Origin: Pseudomonadota bacterium | GTDB taxonomy: Bacteria; Pseudomonadota; Alphaproteobacteria; Sphingomonadales; Sphingomonadaceae | Direction of reading: 5' to 3' | NCBI GenBank assembly: GCA_023391375.1 | Contig: JAEWBB010000016.1 | Span: 55,463-119,462 of the forward strand | DNA: 64,000 bases | Shown here: piece by piece, positions 1 to 8,415 of the stretch | Position numbering within the stretch: position 1 is the first letter of the stretch | Layout: the number at the start of each line of letters is the position of its first letter | Notes under the pieces: model-generated | Database searches by the model: none | The model's input: the letters and a program-made list of their open reading frames with translations, nothing else | Told to the model about the DNA's origin: nothing | Position numbers and translations under genes: made by a program

Positions 1-900
1 CTCGACGATCGGCATGTCCACCCCGTGTGCCTGCGCCACGCGCAGCAGGACCGGGGCGGTGTGCGCGCCTTCGGCCACGGTGCGGCGGTCGGTCATCAGC
101 TCCGCCGCATTGCGCCCCTCCCCGATCGCCTTGCCCAGCGAGAAATTGCGGCTCGACGTCGAGGAACAGGTGAGGACGAGGTCGCCCAAGCCGGACAGCC
201 CGGCCAGCGTTTCGCGCTGCGCGCCCATCGCGAGGCCGAACCGGGTCATTTCGGCAAATCCGCGCGCGATGAGGGCCGAGCGAGCGTTGAGCCCGAGGCC
301 CGCGCCCTCGACGATGCCGCAGGCGATCGCCAGGACGTTCTTCACCGCGCCGCCGACTTCGGCTCCGGTGACGTCATCGCTGAGGTAGGCGCGGAACGAC
401 GGCAGCGCGATCCTTTCCCGGATCGCTTCGCCCAGCGTGGCGTCCTCGCAGGCAATGGTCACCGCGGTCGGCAGTCCGGCCGCTACTTCGTGCGCGAAGG
501 TCGGGCCGGACAAGACAGCCACCGGCGACGAAGCGCAGACGTCGTGCGCGACCTGATGCAGCATCTGGCCCGACGAATCCTCGATACCCTTGGAGCACAG
601 GATCAGCGGCATGTTGGGACAAGGCGAGCGGCTGAGCACTGCGCGCATGTGCTGGGCGGGCGTCACCACCAGCCACGCATCGGCGTCCTTCAACGCCGAG
701 AAGTTGGACGTGGCGCGGATCTTCGGGCTGAGCCTGAGGCCCTTCAGGTAGATCGGGTTTTCGTGGATCGCGTTGATCGCCGAGACGACGTCATCCTCCA
801 GCGCCCAGAGCAGCGTCTCGTGGCCCTTGCCAGCCGCGACTTGCGCCAGCGCCGTGCCCCAGGCGCCGCCGCCCACGACTGCCAACCGCTCGATTTTCAT
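1..900 (-). CDS. gpsA: NAD(P)H-dependent glycerol-3-phosphate dehydrogenase (C-terminus cut by window edge)
   Basis: Reduces dihydroxyacetone phosphate to sn-glycerol 3-phosphate in the cytoplasm, the first step of phospholipid synthesis. The frame opens with MKIERLAVVGGGAWGTALAQ, a Rossmann dinucleotide-binding start in which GGGAWGTALA is the GpsA signature. Further in come a GPTFAHEVA segment and a GAVKNVLAIACGI segment containing the catalytic lysine. About 300 codons are visible and no stop is reached, so roughly 30 C-terminal residues lie beyond base 1. The ATG overlaps the tsaD stop as ATGA, so the two genes are probably co-transcribed. Family assignment is secure. Confidence 0.93.
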   Translation of the reverse strand, partial: MKIERLAVVGGGAWGTALAQVAAGKGHETLLWALEDDVVSAINAIHENPIYLKGLRLSPKIRATSNFSALKDADAWLVVTPAQHMRAVLSRSPCPNMPLILCSKGIEDSSGQMLHQVAHDVCASSPVAVLSGPTFAHEVAAGLPTAVTIACEDATLGEAIRERIALPSFRAYLSDDVTGAEVGGAVKNVLAIACGIVEGAGLGLNARSALIARGFAEMTRFGLAMGAQRETLAGLSGLGDLVLTCSSTSSRNFSLGKAIGEGRNAAELMTDRRTVAEGAHTAPVLLRVAQAHGVDMPIVE

Positions 901-1922
901 GCCTTCACCCCCGCGCCCCTGACCTTTTCGCCTTCCGGATCGAGCGGCCAGCGCGCCCGCGCCGGCGTGTCGAGCCCGTCGGTCCAGCCGGCATCGAACC
1001 GCTCCGCCCCGGCCCAGCCGATCATCGCCGCATTGTCTGTACACAGCCAGCCGGGCGGGACGCTGAACCGCCGCCCCTGTTCGTCTGCCAACACCGAGAG
1101 CGCGCCGCGAACGGCTTGGTTCGACGCCACGCCGCCCGCGACGACCAATGTTTCGGCGTCGCTCGACTGCAACGCCAGGCGCGTGCGGTCGACGAAACAG
1201 TCCACCACCGCCTGCTGGAACGAGGCGGCGATGTCCTCGGGCGGATAATCGCCGACCGCGCGCTGCACCGCGGCCTTGAGTCCTGCGAAGCTGAAATGGG
1301 GTTCCTTCGATCCCTTGAGCGGCCGCGGCAGCGGGACCGCCATGGCGTCACCCGTCTTCGCCAGTTCCTCGATGGCGGGACCGCCGGGATAGGGCAGTCC
1401 GAGCAGCTTGGCCGACTTGTCGAACGCCTCCCCCGCCGCATCGTCGATGGTCGTGCCGAGGCGCCGATAGTCGCCGACGCCCCGAACCTCGAGCAACTGA
1501 CAATGGCCGCCGCTGGCGAGCAGCAGCAGGTAGGGAAAATCGAGGTCCCTATCGACCAGCCGCGGCGACAGGGCATGCCCTTCGAGGTGGTTGACCGCGA
1601 TCAGCGGCTTGCCGGTCGACAGCGCGAGGCCCTTGCCGACCATCAGCCCGACCATCACCCCACCGATCAGGCCGGGGCCGGCGGTTGCGGCAATGGCATC
1701 GACCTCGCCCGGTTCGAGCTCTGCTTCGTGCAAGACCTGGCGGACCAGGCCGGGCAGTATCTCTGCATGGGCGCGGGCGGCGATTTCGGGCACGACGCCG
1801 CCGAACGGGCGGTGCGCGTCGTTCTGGCCGACGACCGCCTGCGCCAGGATCTGCCGGTCGCTCGTGACGAGCGCCGCGGCGCTGTCGTCGCAGGAAGATT
1901 CGAGGGCGAGGATGACGGCCAT
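897..1922 (-). CDS. tsaD: tRNA N6-threonylcarbamoyladenosine transferase
   Basis: Catalytic subunit that transfers the threonylcarbamoyl group from TC-AMP to A37 of ANN-decoding tRNAs, working with TsaB and TsaE, which are not in this window. The 341-residue length is usual for the family. Visible motifs are the N-terminal ALESSCDDS, HRPFGGVVPE, the metal-binding NHLEGH with His112 and His116, a glycine-rich ASGGHCQLL, and a C-terminal CTDNAAMIGWAG. It starts divergently from hemC across a 49-base gap and overlaps gpsA by 4 bases at its end. This order is common in alphaproteobacteria. Confidence 0.95.
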   Translation of the reverse strand: MAVILALESSCDDSAAALVTSDRQILAQAVVGQNDAHRPFGGVVPEIAARAHAEILPGLVRQVLHEAELEPGEVDAIAATAGPGLIGGVMVGLMVGKGLALSTGKPLIAVNHLEGHALSPRLVDRDLDFPYLLLLASGGHCQLLEVRGVGDYRRLGTTIDDAAGEAFDKSAKLLGLPYPGGPAIEELAKTGDAMAVPLPRPLKGSKEPHFSFAGLKAAVQRAVGDYPPEDIAASFQQAVVDCFVDRTRLALQSSDAETLVVAGGVASNQAVRGALSVLADEQGRRFSVPPGWLCTDNAAMIGWAGAERFDAGWTDGLDTPARARWPLDPEGEKVRGAGVKA

Positions 1923-1971
1923 CGGCCAAGCCCTTTGCCTGATGCCACACGATTAGGCTAGCGCGGGCGCG

Positions 1972-2877
1972 ATGACGACGACGATCACCCTTGGCACGCG
2001 CGGTTCTCCCTTGGCGCTGGCGCAGGCCCGCATGGTCGCGGCCGCCTTGGAAAAAGCGCACGGCCTGGCGGTGGAGGTCGTCGCGGTGAAGACCAGCGGC
2101 GACCGGATCCAGGATCGCCCCCTCGCCGAGGTCGGCGGCAAGGCACTGTGGACCAAGGAACTCGACCTCGCCCTGTTGGGCGGCGAAACGCGGCTGTCCG
2201 TCCACTCGATGAAAGACGTCGAAAGCGAGCGCCCCGACGCGCTGGTCATTCCCGCCATCCTGCCCCGCGCCGACGTGCGCGACCGCCTGATCGGCGCGGC
2301 GTCAGTCGCGGACCTGCCGCAGGGCGCGACGGTAGGCACCAGTTCCCCCCGCCGAGCAGCCCAGTTGAAACGCCTGCGGCCCGATCTCGACATCACAATG
2401 CTGCGCGGCAATGTCGCGAGGCGCTTGGCGAAACGCGATTCGGGCGAAGTCGACGCAACCCTTCTTGCCGCTGCGGGACTTGATCGGCTTGGGATGGATG
2501 GCGTTGGCAGTCCGGTTCCGCTCGACACGATGCTTCCCGCCCCGGCGCAGGGAGCGATCGGCATCGAATGCCGCGCCGACGATGCCGAAATGATTGCCTG
2601 GCTGTCGGCCATTTCCGATTCCGACAGCTTTAGCGCGGTGGCGCTCGAGCGCGCGTTCACCCGTGCGCTCGGCGGCACCTGCCACTCGCCGGTTGCCGCC
2701 TTGGCGACGCTCGATGGGGACGACTTCCTTCTGTCAGCCATCCTCTATTCCGAGGACGGCGTCGATGCGGTGACCGACACGGTCCGCCTTGTGGTGGGCG
2801 ACGTGGACGGCGCGGCTCAATTCGGGCGCGCGTTGCTGGCCAAGGCGCCCGGCAGCATCCAACGCCTGTTCACATGA
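1972..2877 (+). CDS. hemC: hydroxymethylbilane synthase (porphobilinogen deaminase)
   Basis: Polymerises four porphobilinogens into hydroxymethylbilane for heme synthesis. The 301 residues include the N-terminal LGTRGSPLALAQ, a conserved HSMKDV whose Asp82 is the catalytic acid position, SSPRR at 125-129, LRGNV, and GGTCHSP, where Cys237 carries the dipyrromethane cofactor. It overlaps hemD by 4 bases and so forms a hemC-hemD unit with the membrane protein that follows. The other heme genes in the window, hemE and hemJ, are about 50 kb away beside the putative origin. Confidence 0.96.
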   Translation: MTTTITLGTRGSPLALAQARMVAAALEKAHGLAVEVVAVKTSGDRIQDRPLAEVGGKALWTKELDLALLGGETRLSVHSMKDVESERPDALVIPAILPRADVRDRLIGAASVADLPQGATVGTSSPRRAAQLKRLRPDLDITMLRGNVARRLAKRDSGEVDATLLAAAGLDRLGMDGVGSPVPLDTMLPAPAQGAIGIECRADDAEMIAWLSAISDSDSFSAVALERAFTRALGGTCHSPVAALATLDGDDFLLSAILYSEDGVDAVTDTVRLVVGDVDGAAQFGRALLAKAPGSIQRLFT

Positions 2878-3515
2878 GGACTCTCGTCCTCCTTCGCCCG
2901 GAGCCTGGCCTGTCCGCGAGCGCGGCGCGGGCACGGGCGTTGGGTCTCGACGTCATCGAGCACGCGCTCTTCACGGTCGAACCCGTGCCGGCCACCCTGC
3001 CGGATGGCGAATTCGACGCGATGGTAGTGACCAGCGCCAACGCCGTGCGCTGCGGCGGGGCGTTGCTCGACCGGTTTCATTCCCTGCCTGCCTATGCGGT
3101 GGGTCAGGCAACGGCTGCCGCCCTGCGCGAGGCGGGGATCGAGCCTTCGGCAGTGGGGACCGGCGGCGTTGAAGGCTTGGCACTGCCACCCGGACGATTG
3201 CTTCACTTGTGCGGAGAGACGCACAAGCCGCTCATCGGAAAAGTCGCGGCCGTCCCGGTGTACCGCATGGCGCCGACGGACGAGCCCTTGCCCGACCTCG
3301 GCGGGAAGGTCGTCGCGGTTCACAGTCCCGCCGCCGGCGCCAGGCTCGACGCGCTGGCCGGTCGCGACCGGGGACGCGCCTTGGTCGCGGCCATTAGTCC
3401 GGCTGCGGCCCTAAGTTGCGGGGCAGGTTGGGCGGCGATCCAATCCGCCGCTGCGCCCGACGACGAGTCGCTGCTGGCCCTCGCTGCCGTGCTGTGCCAG
3501 TCTCTATCGCAATGA
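2874..3515 (+). CDS. hemD: uroporphyrinogen-III synthase
   Basis: Cyclises hydroxymethylbilane with inversion of ring D. The protein is 213 residues, slightly short for the family (about 240). HemD sequences diverge widely and the call rests on several things together: direct coupling to hemC (ATGA overlap), the start MRTLVLLRPEPG, a VVTSANAVRCGG segment typical of the first domain, and YAVGQATAAALREAG. The ATG of the next gene overlaps its stop. Position supports the function more strongly than sequence alone. Confidence 0.88.
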   Translation: MRTLVLLRPEPGLSASAARARALGLDVIEHALFTVEPVPATLPDGEFDAMVVTSANAVRCGGALLDRFHSLPAYAVGQATAAALREAGIEPSAVGTGGVEGLALPPGRLLHLCGETHKPLIGKVAAVPVYRMAPTDEPLPDLGGKVVAVHSPAAGARLDALAGRDRGRALVAAISPAAALSCGAGWAAIQSAAAPDDESLLALAAVLCQSLSQ

Positions 3516-4312
3516 CGCAGACGAACTGGACCGCACGCCTGGCCTGGGGCCTGCTCCTGCTGATCGCGGGTGCGGGCCTGGCGGTCTGGGGCTTGTCGCG
3601 CTGGGACGGCGGGGCGCGCTTTTTCGGCGTCACACCGCAACCGCGCGCGGTCCAGCTCGCCGCCCCGCCCGTGGCGGCGCCGGTGCCGGAAGCGGTCGGG
3701 CAGAACAGCGCGCGCATCCAGGCGCTCGAAGCGCGGCTGGCCAGCGTAGAAAGCGAAACGCGGGAGAATGCCGGCTCGTTCGACCGGGCGGATGCGTTGC
3801 TGATCGCCTTTGCCGCGCGCCGCGCGATCGATCGCGGCGTGCCGCTCGGCTATCTCGAAGGCTTGCTGATGAACCGTTTCGGCGCGCGGCACCAATATGC
3901 GGTGGCGCGGGTCATCACCGCGGGCCGCAGTCCCGAACGGCTCGACAAGCTGACCGAGGATTACCGGGCGCTCGAGGATACGCTGCGCGGCGGGGCGCCG
4001 GACGAAAAATGGTATGAATCGCTTCGCCGGCAGGTCGGGACGCTGGCCAGCATCCGCTATGCCGACAAGCCCAATCCGCGTCCCCGGGCGCGCTACGACC
4101 GGGCGCTGGCCGCGTTGGAGGCGGGCGAGGTGTCGGCCGCGATTTCCGAGACCCAGCGCCTCCCCGCGGCCCCGGGAAGCAGCGTGCAGGCCTGGACCGA
4201 GCGTGCCAAGCGCTACGTCGCGACCCAACGGGCACTCGATGAGTTGGAAAGCGCCGCGCTGGTCGGCGACGAACGGCCTCCGGCAACCGCCGGTTCAGGG
4301 CAGCCCGGATAG
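3512..4312 (+). CDS. mitofilin-like (alpha-Mic60 type) inner-membrane protein next to hemD
   Basis: Predicted 266-residue single-pass inner-membrane protein. One hydrophobic segment lies at about residues 10-27, then a Pro/Ala-rich linker, a short predicted coiled coil near 66-88, and a C-terminal helical region. That region reads like a mitofilin signature: an AALEAGEVSAAISE repeat followed by QAWTERAKRYVATQRALDEL. Alphaproteobacterial Mic60 homologues are known to sit beside hemC/hemD, and they shape intracytoplasmic or cristae-like membranes in some species. The ATG at 3512 was chosen because it overlaps the hemD stop; an earlier in-frame start would lie inside hemD. The role here is inferred. 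A HemX-like protein is the main alternative. Confidence 0.62.
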   Translation: MTQTNWTARLAWGLLLLIAGAGLAVWGLSRWDGGARFFGVTPQPRAVQLAAPPVAAPVPEAVGQNSARIQALEARLASVESETRENAGSFDRADALLIAFAARRAIDRGVPLGYLEGLLMNRFGARHQYAVARVITAGRSPERLDKLTEDYRALEDTLRGGAPDEKWYESLRRQVGTLASIRYADKPNPRPRARYDRALAALEAGEVSAAISETQRLPAAPGSSVQAWTERAKRYVATQRALDELESAALVGDERPPATAGSGQPG

Positions 4313-4348
4313 AACGAGCGCCTTATATTCAGCTCAGGGGATGACGGC

Positions 4349-5416
4349 ATGACGTCGAGGCGGCGGGTGATGATGTGGTTGGCGGCACTGGGGCCTTCGC
4401 TCGGCTTCGTGCCGGTCGCCGCCCAGCAGGCCGACCCGCTGGCTCCACTCGGGGCAAACCGCGTGACGCCCCGTCCGTCGGCGCGTCCGGCCCCGGCCGG
4501 CCTGCAGCAGGACATCGCCAGGATCGCTCGCGGCTTCAACGGCATCTCGGGCATTTCGATCGTCTCGCTCGACGATGGCTGGAGTGTCGAGTCCAATGCC
4601 GGGCGTCTGTTTCCGCAGCAAAGCTGTTCCAAGCTGTGGGTCGCGATCACCGCGATGGACGCGGTCGACAAGGGGCGCATCTCGCTCGACGACAAGGTCA
4701 GCCTCGGCCGCGACGACCTGACCCTGTTCCACCAGCCGCTGCGCGACAAGATCCTCGGCGGCGGCCACACCACCACGCTCGGCGCACTGCTGTTCGACGC
4801 GATCACCGAAAGCGACAACACCGCCAACGACAAGCTGATGCGCTCGGTCGGCGGGCCGGACGCTGTGCGCGACACCATTGTCAAGAAGGGACTGGGCGCG
4901 ATCCGCTTCTACAATGGCGAGCGTTCGCTCCAGTCGAAGATCGCCGGCCTGACCTGGAGCCAGAGCTATTCGATCGGCGACGCCTTCTACAAGGCGCGCT
5001 CGGCGCTGCCGATGAGCGTCCGCCGTGCCTCTTTCGAACGCTACATCGCCGACCCCTATGACGGCGCGAGTGCGCACGCGGTGGCGACCGCGTTGGCGCG
5101 GTTGAAGAAGGGCGAATTGCTGTCGGCCGGCTCGACCCAGCGGTTACTGGGCATCATGGGCCGTACGCGGACCGGCGGGCTGCGTGTCCGCGCGGCGCTG
5201 GCGCCGGGCTGGGACTGGAACCACAAGACCGGTACCGGGCAGGAATTGCAGGGCCGGATCGCCGGCATCAACGACATCGGCCTGCTGACCGCGCCCGACG
5301 GCAAGGTCTACGCGATGGCGATCATGACCATCCCCAGCAACAATGCGAGCGGCGGGGCGCAGGAATTGATGCGCAACGTGACCAAGGCGCTGATCGCCGC
5401 CCACGACCGTGGCTGA
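4349..5416 (+). CDS. exported class A beta-lactamase-like serine hydrolase
   Basis: 355-residue exported serine hydrolase of the penicillin-binding/class A beta-lactamase fold. The N-terminus has a signal peptide with twin arginines (SRRRVMMWL) ending near VAAQQ, which may direct Tat export. A Pro/Ala-rich linker precedes the domain. Motifs in the correct order are S92-C-S-K95 (SxxK), S155-D-N157 (SDN), a possible omega-loop Glu191 in GERSLQ, and K293-T-G295 (KTG). All elements for beta-lactam hydrolysis therefore appear to be present, though many homologues are uncharacterised and activity cannot be assumed. It overlaps the next gene by 8 bases. Confidence 0.8.
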   Translation: MTSRRRVMMWLAALGPSLGFVPVAAQQADPLAPLGANRVTPRPSARPAPAGLQQDIARIARGFNGISGISIVSLDDGWSVESNAGRLFPQQSCSKLWVAITAMDAVDKGRISLDDKVSLGRDDLTLFHQPLRDKILGGGHTTTLGALLFDAITESDNTANDKLMRSVGGPDAVRDTIVKKGLGAIRFYNGERSLQSKIAGLTWSQSYSIGDAFYKARSALPMSVRRASFERYIADPYDGASAHAVATALARLKKGELLSAGSTQRLLGIMGRTRTGGLRVRAALAPGWDWNHKTGTGQELQGRIAGINDIGLLTAPDGKVYAMAIMTIPSNNASGGAQELMRNVTKALIAAHDRG

Positions 5417-6029
5417 CAGCGCGGTCGTCCGGCAGCTAGCCACGCTGCCGGGTGCACAGCGGGTGCCAACGCCGAAGCTCGAGCTGGTCACGGTGCGCGG
5501 CTTCCTCGACGCGGACATCTGTGCGGCGCTGATCCAACGGATCGACGCGCGGCGACGCCCGTCCGACATCGCCAACGATGTCGGCATCGCCAATTTCCGG
5601 ACCAGCGAGACCTGCGACCTCGACCCCGCCGACCCGGTCGTCGCGGCACTGGATGCGAGGATTTGCGCGGCGCTGGGACTCGATCCGGCCGCGGCCGAGC
5701 CGATCCAGGGCCAGCGCTACGCGCCAGGGCAGGAATTCCGTCCCCACACCGACACCTTCACACCCGGTACGGCGGACTATTTCCGCTATTGCGCCGACAA
5801 GGGCCAGCGGACCTGGACCGCGATGATCTTCCTCAACACACCCGAGGACGGCGGCGCGACGCGGTTCAAGACGCTAGGCAAGACCATCCAGCCCGAAACC
5901 GGCAAGCTACTGGCATGGAACAACCTGCTGCCCGACGGCACGCCCAACGACGCCACGCTCCACCAGGGGATGAAGGTGCGCAAGGGCACCAAGTACATCA
6001 TCACCAAATGGTTCAGGGAGCGCGCCTGA
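5409..6029 (+). CDS. 2-oxoglutarate/Fe(II)-dependent oxygenase, prolyl 4-hydroxylase type
   Basis: Predicted iron- and 2-oxoglutarate-dependent hydroxylase of the prolyl 4-hydroxylase alpha-subunit class, 206 residues. The facial triad is visible as H113-T-D115 in RPHTDTF and H185 in ATLHQG, and Lys195 in KGTKY is placed to bind 2-oxoglutarate. An FLNTPEDGGATRF strand pair is typical of the fold. It starts with GTG at 5409, overlapping the beta-lactamase-like gene by 8 bases, so the two are probably co-translated. There is no signal peptide, so it is likely cytoplasmic. The substrate is unknown. Confidence 0.82.
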   Translation: MADSAVVRQLATLPGAQRVPTPKLELVTVRGFLDADICAALIQRIDARRRPSDIANDVGIANFRTSETCDLDPADPVVAALDARICAALGLDPAAAEPIQGQRYAPGQEFRPHTDTFTPGTADYFRYCADKGQRTWTAMIFLNTPEDGGATRFKTLGKTIQPETGKLLAWNNLLPDGTPNDATLHQGMKVRKGTKYIITKWFRERA

Positions 6030-6030
6030 G

Positions 6031-6921
6031 CTAGGCGATCGCGCCCGCGTCGGCCCCGTCTTTCAACGTGACCGGGACGCGCAGGTAGCGCACGCCGTTG
6101 ACTTCCGCCGGCGGGAAGCGGCCCGCGCGCATGTTGACCTGGATCGACGGCACCAGCAGGCGCGGCGCCGACAGTCCCTTGTCGCGGGCCGTCCGCATGG
6201 CAACGAATTCTTCCTCGCCGACGCCGTCATGGACGTGGAGGTTGGCGCGGCGCTGGTCGGCCACCGTGGTCTGCCAGGCGAAGGCATCGCGGCCCGGCGC
6301 CTTGTAATCGTGGCACATCCACAGGGCCGTCTCGCCCGGCAGCGCCAGCAACTTGCGGATCGATCGATAGAGCTGGCGCGCATCGCCGCCGGGAAAATCG
6401 CAGCGGGCGGTGCCATAGTCGGGCATGAACAGCGTGTCGCCGACGAAGATGTTGTCGCCGATCCGGTAGCTGACATCCGCCGGCGTGTGACCGGGCGTAT
6501 GGATCACCTCGATCTTCAGGCTGCCGGCCTCGATCGTCTCGCCGTCGGAGAGCAATCGGTCGAAGTCGCCGCCGCCTTCCTTCACATCCTCCGCGCCGAA
6601 TATCGGGCGGAAGATCTGCTGTACGTCGCGCACATGGTCGCCGATCGCTATCTTCGCCCCGGTCCGCGCCTTGATCAACGGTGCGCCGGACAGATGGTCG
6701 GCGTGAATGTGGGTTTCCAGCACGTAATGGACGGTCACGCCCTCGTCCGCGGCGGCGGCGAGCAGTTCGTCGACCGACGCATTGTCGACCGTCCCTTCGG
6801 CCACGTCGAAATCGAGCACCGGGTCGATCACCACCGCGTCACGGGTATCCGGGTCCCACACCAGGTAGGACACGGTGTTGGTCGGCTCGTCGAAAAAGGC
6901 GCGAATGGTCGGCTGTCTCAT
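6031..6921 (-). CDS. MBL-fold hydrolase, probable persulfide (sulfur) dioxygenase
   Basis: 296-residue metallo-beta-lactamase-fold enzyme of the glyoxalase II/ETHE1/Blh branch. It shows the metal motif H71-I-H73-A-D75-H76 in ETHIHADHLSG, then HTPGHTPADVSY and VGDTLFMPDYGTARCDFPGG. The last motif, with its GTARCDFPGG stretch, is the mark of persulfide dioxygenases, which oxidise glutathione persulfide to sulfite. The start at 6921 was chosen as MRQPTIRAFF; the frame stays open upstream but that reading is antisense to the exporter gene. It is divergent from a TauE/SafE exporter across 57 bases, fitting a role in sulfide detoxification. Confidence 0.8.
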   Translation of the reverse strand: MRQPTIRAFFDEPTNTVSYLVWDPDTRDAVVIDPVLDFDVAEGTVDNASVDELLAAAADEGVTVHYVLETHIHADHLSGAPLIKARTGAKIAIGDHVRDVQQIFRPIFGAEDVKEGGGDFDRLLSDGETIEAGSLKIEVIHTPGHTPADVSYRIGDNIFVGDTLFMPDYGTARCDFPGGDARQLYRSIRKLLALPGETALWMCHDYKAPGRDAFAWQTTVADQRRANLHVHDGVGEEEFVAMRTARDKGLSAPRLLVPSIQVNMRAGRFPPAEVNGVRYLRVPVTLKDGADAGAIA

Positions 6922-6978
6922 CGCTGCTGACCCTATCATTCGCCCACCACTTGGGCAAAGTGACGCCAAGGAGGGGCG

Positions 6979-7737
6979 ATGACGGCATTGTTGGTCGCGG
7001 CACTGGGCGGCGCGCTGGTCGCCTTTAGCCTGGCGCTGGTCGGCGGCGGCGGTTCGATCCTCGCGGTGCCGATCCTGGTTTACGCGGTCGGGATCCGCGA
7101 CCCGCACCTCGCCATCGGCACGAGCGCGATCGGCGTCGGGATCAACGCGCTGATCGGCCTTTACGGCAAGGCGCGCGCCGGCGCGGTGCGTTGGCGCGCC
7201 GGCGTTCCGTTCGCCCTGGCCGGCGTCATCGGTGCGGCAGTGGGCTCGATCGCGGGCAAGGCATTCGACGGGCAGGCGCTGCTCTCTCTGTTCGCGCTCC
7301 TGATGCTGGTCGTCGCCGGCCTGATGCTGCGCCGCGGCGAGCCGCTGGACGTGCCGGAGCGCGTCGACGGCGTCATGCCGCGACTGCTCGTTTCGGGCCT
7401 GCTGGCCGGCCTTTTGTCCGGTTTTTTCGGGATCGGCGGCGGGTTCCTGATCGTCCCCGGCCTGATCGCAGCGACCGCGATGCCGATCTTCAACGCGATG
7501 GCGACCAGCCTGGTCGCGGTGGCCGCGTTCGGCACGACAACGGCGGCCAGCTACGCCTTGTCCGGACTGGTCGATTGGGGCGTCGCCGCCTTTTTCATCG
7601 GTGGCGGTTTCATCGGCAGCCTCGCCGGCCAACGCCTGGCCGTCCGCCTGTCGTCGGTGCGGGGCGCCTTGACCAAATTGTTCGCCGCGCTGATCGTCGC
7701 CGTCGCGATCTACATGCTGTGGGAAGCGTTCGCCTAG
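6979..7737 (+). CDS. TauE/SafE-family anion (sulfite) exporter
   Basis: 252-residue polytopic inner-membrane protein with two repeated halves and about eight hydrophobic segments. The N-terminal GGGGSILAVPIL and the central FFGIGGGFLIVPGL are the paired glycine-rich motifs of the TauE/SafE (DUF81) family. Members export sulfite, sulfoacetate and related anions. The divergent neighbour is a persulfide dioxygenase-like enzyme whose product is sulfite, so sulfite export is the natural inference. The end overlaps the msrA stop on the other strand by 4 bases. A Shine-Dalgarno-like AAGGAGGGG lies just before the ATG. Confidence 0.85.
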   Translation: MTALLVAALGGALVAFSLALVGGGGSILAVPILVYAVGIRDPHLAIGTSAIGVGINALIGLYGKARAGAVRWRAGVPFALAGVIGAAVGSIAGKAFDGQALLSLFALLMLVVAGLMLRRGEPLDVPERVDGVMPRLLVSGLLAGLLSGFFGIGGGFLIVPGLIAATAMPIFNAMATSLVAVAAFGTTTAASYALSGLVDWGVAAFFIGGGFIGSLAGQRLAVRLSSVRGALTKLFAALIVAVAIYMLWEAFA

Positions 7738-8381
7738 CGGACGAGCCTCGGAAAGAGTTTCTGCAGTGCCGCGACCTTGGGCGCGTCGTTGACCACGATG
7801 TACGGGTTGCGCGGATTATGGCGCATGTAATCCTGGTGATAGGCCTCGGCCGTGACAAAGCGGCCGCTTTCGATGGTCGTCACGATCGGTCGCGGGAATA
7901 CCTTCGCGGCGTTCAGCTGCGCGATGTACGCCTTGGCCTGCCGGGATTGCGCCGGCCCGACCGGGAACAGCGCGGTACGGTATTGCGTTCCGACGTCGGG
8001 CCCTTGCCGGTTCTTCAGAGTCGGGTCGGCCACCACCGAGAAATAGATGCGAAGCAGGTCGGCATAGCTGACCACCGACGGGTCGAAATCGACGCGGACC
8101 GCTTCGGCTGCACCGGTGGTTCCGGATGACACCATCTCGTAATCCGGACTGCGGGCCGTGCCGCCGGCATAGCCACTGACCGCACGCTTCACACCCTTCA
8201 CCCGCTCGAACACGCCTTCGACGCCCCAGAAGCACCCGCCGGCAAACACGGCGGTCTCGGTCTTCGCATGGGTCGGTTCGGCGCTGGTGAAGGCCGGCAC
8301 CAGGTGGGCCGGGCTGGCGAGCGCAACCGCGGACAGCGCGACCGCGCCGGCAACGAGTGGGAACAGGAGGAGAGAGCGCAT
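7734..8381 (-). CDS. msrA: peptide-methionine (S)-S-oxide reductase, exported
   Basis: Reduces methionine-S-sulfoxide in proteins. The 215-residue form starting at 8381 begins with a clear signal peptide (MRSLLLFPLVAGAVALSAVALA), so it is periplasmic, unlike the usual cytosolic MsrA. The catalytic GCFWG has Cys50, followed by GYAGG and DYEMVSSGTTG. The start was picked because AAAGGAG lies about 7 bases upstream; an in-frame start 28 codons earlier has no such site and would overlap eda. How it is re-reduced in the periplasm is not evident from the neighbours. Confidence 0.93.
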   Translation of the reverse strand: MRSLLLFPLVAGAVALSAVALASPAHLVPAFTSAEPTHAKTETAVFAGGCFWGVEGVFERVKGVKRAVSGYAGGTARSPDYEMVSSGTTGAAEAVRVDFDPSVVSYADLLRIYFSVVADPTLKNRQGPDVGTQYRTALFPVGPAQSRQAKAYIAQLNAAKVFPRPIVTTIESGRFVTAEAYHQDYMRHNPRNPYIVVNDAPKVAALQKLFPRLVR

Positions 8382-8415
8382 CGGGCGACTCCTTTCACCG
8401 CCCTCATTGGCGGCG

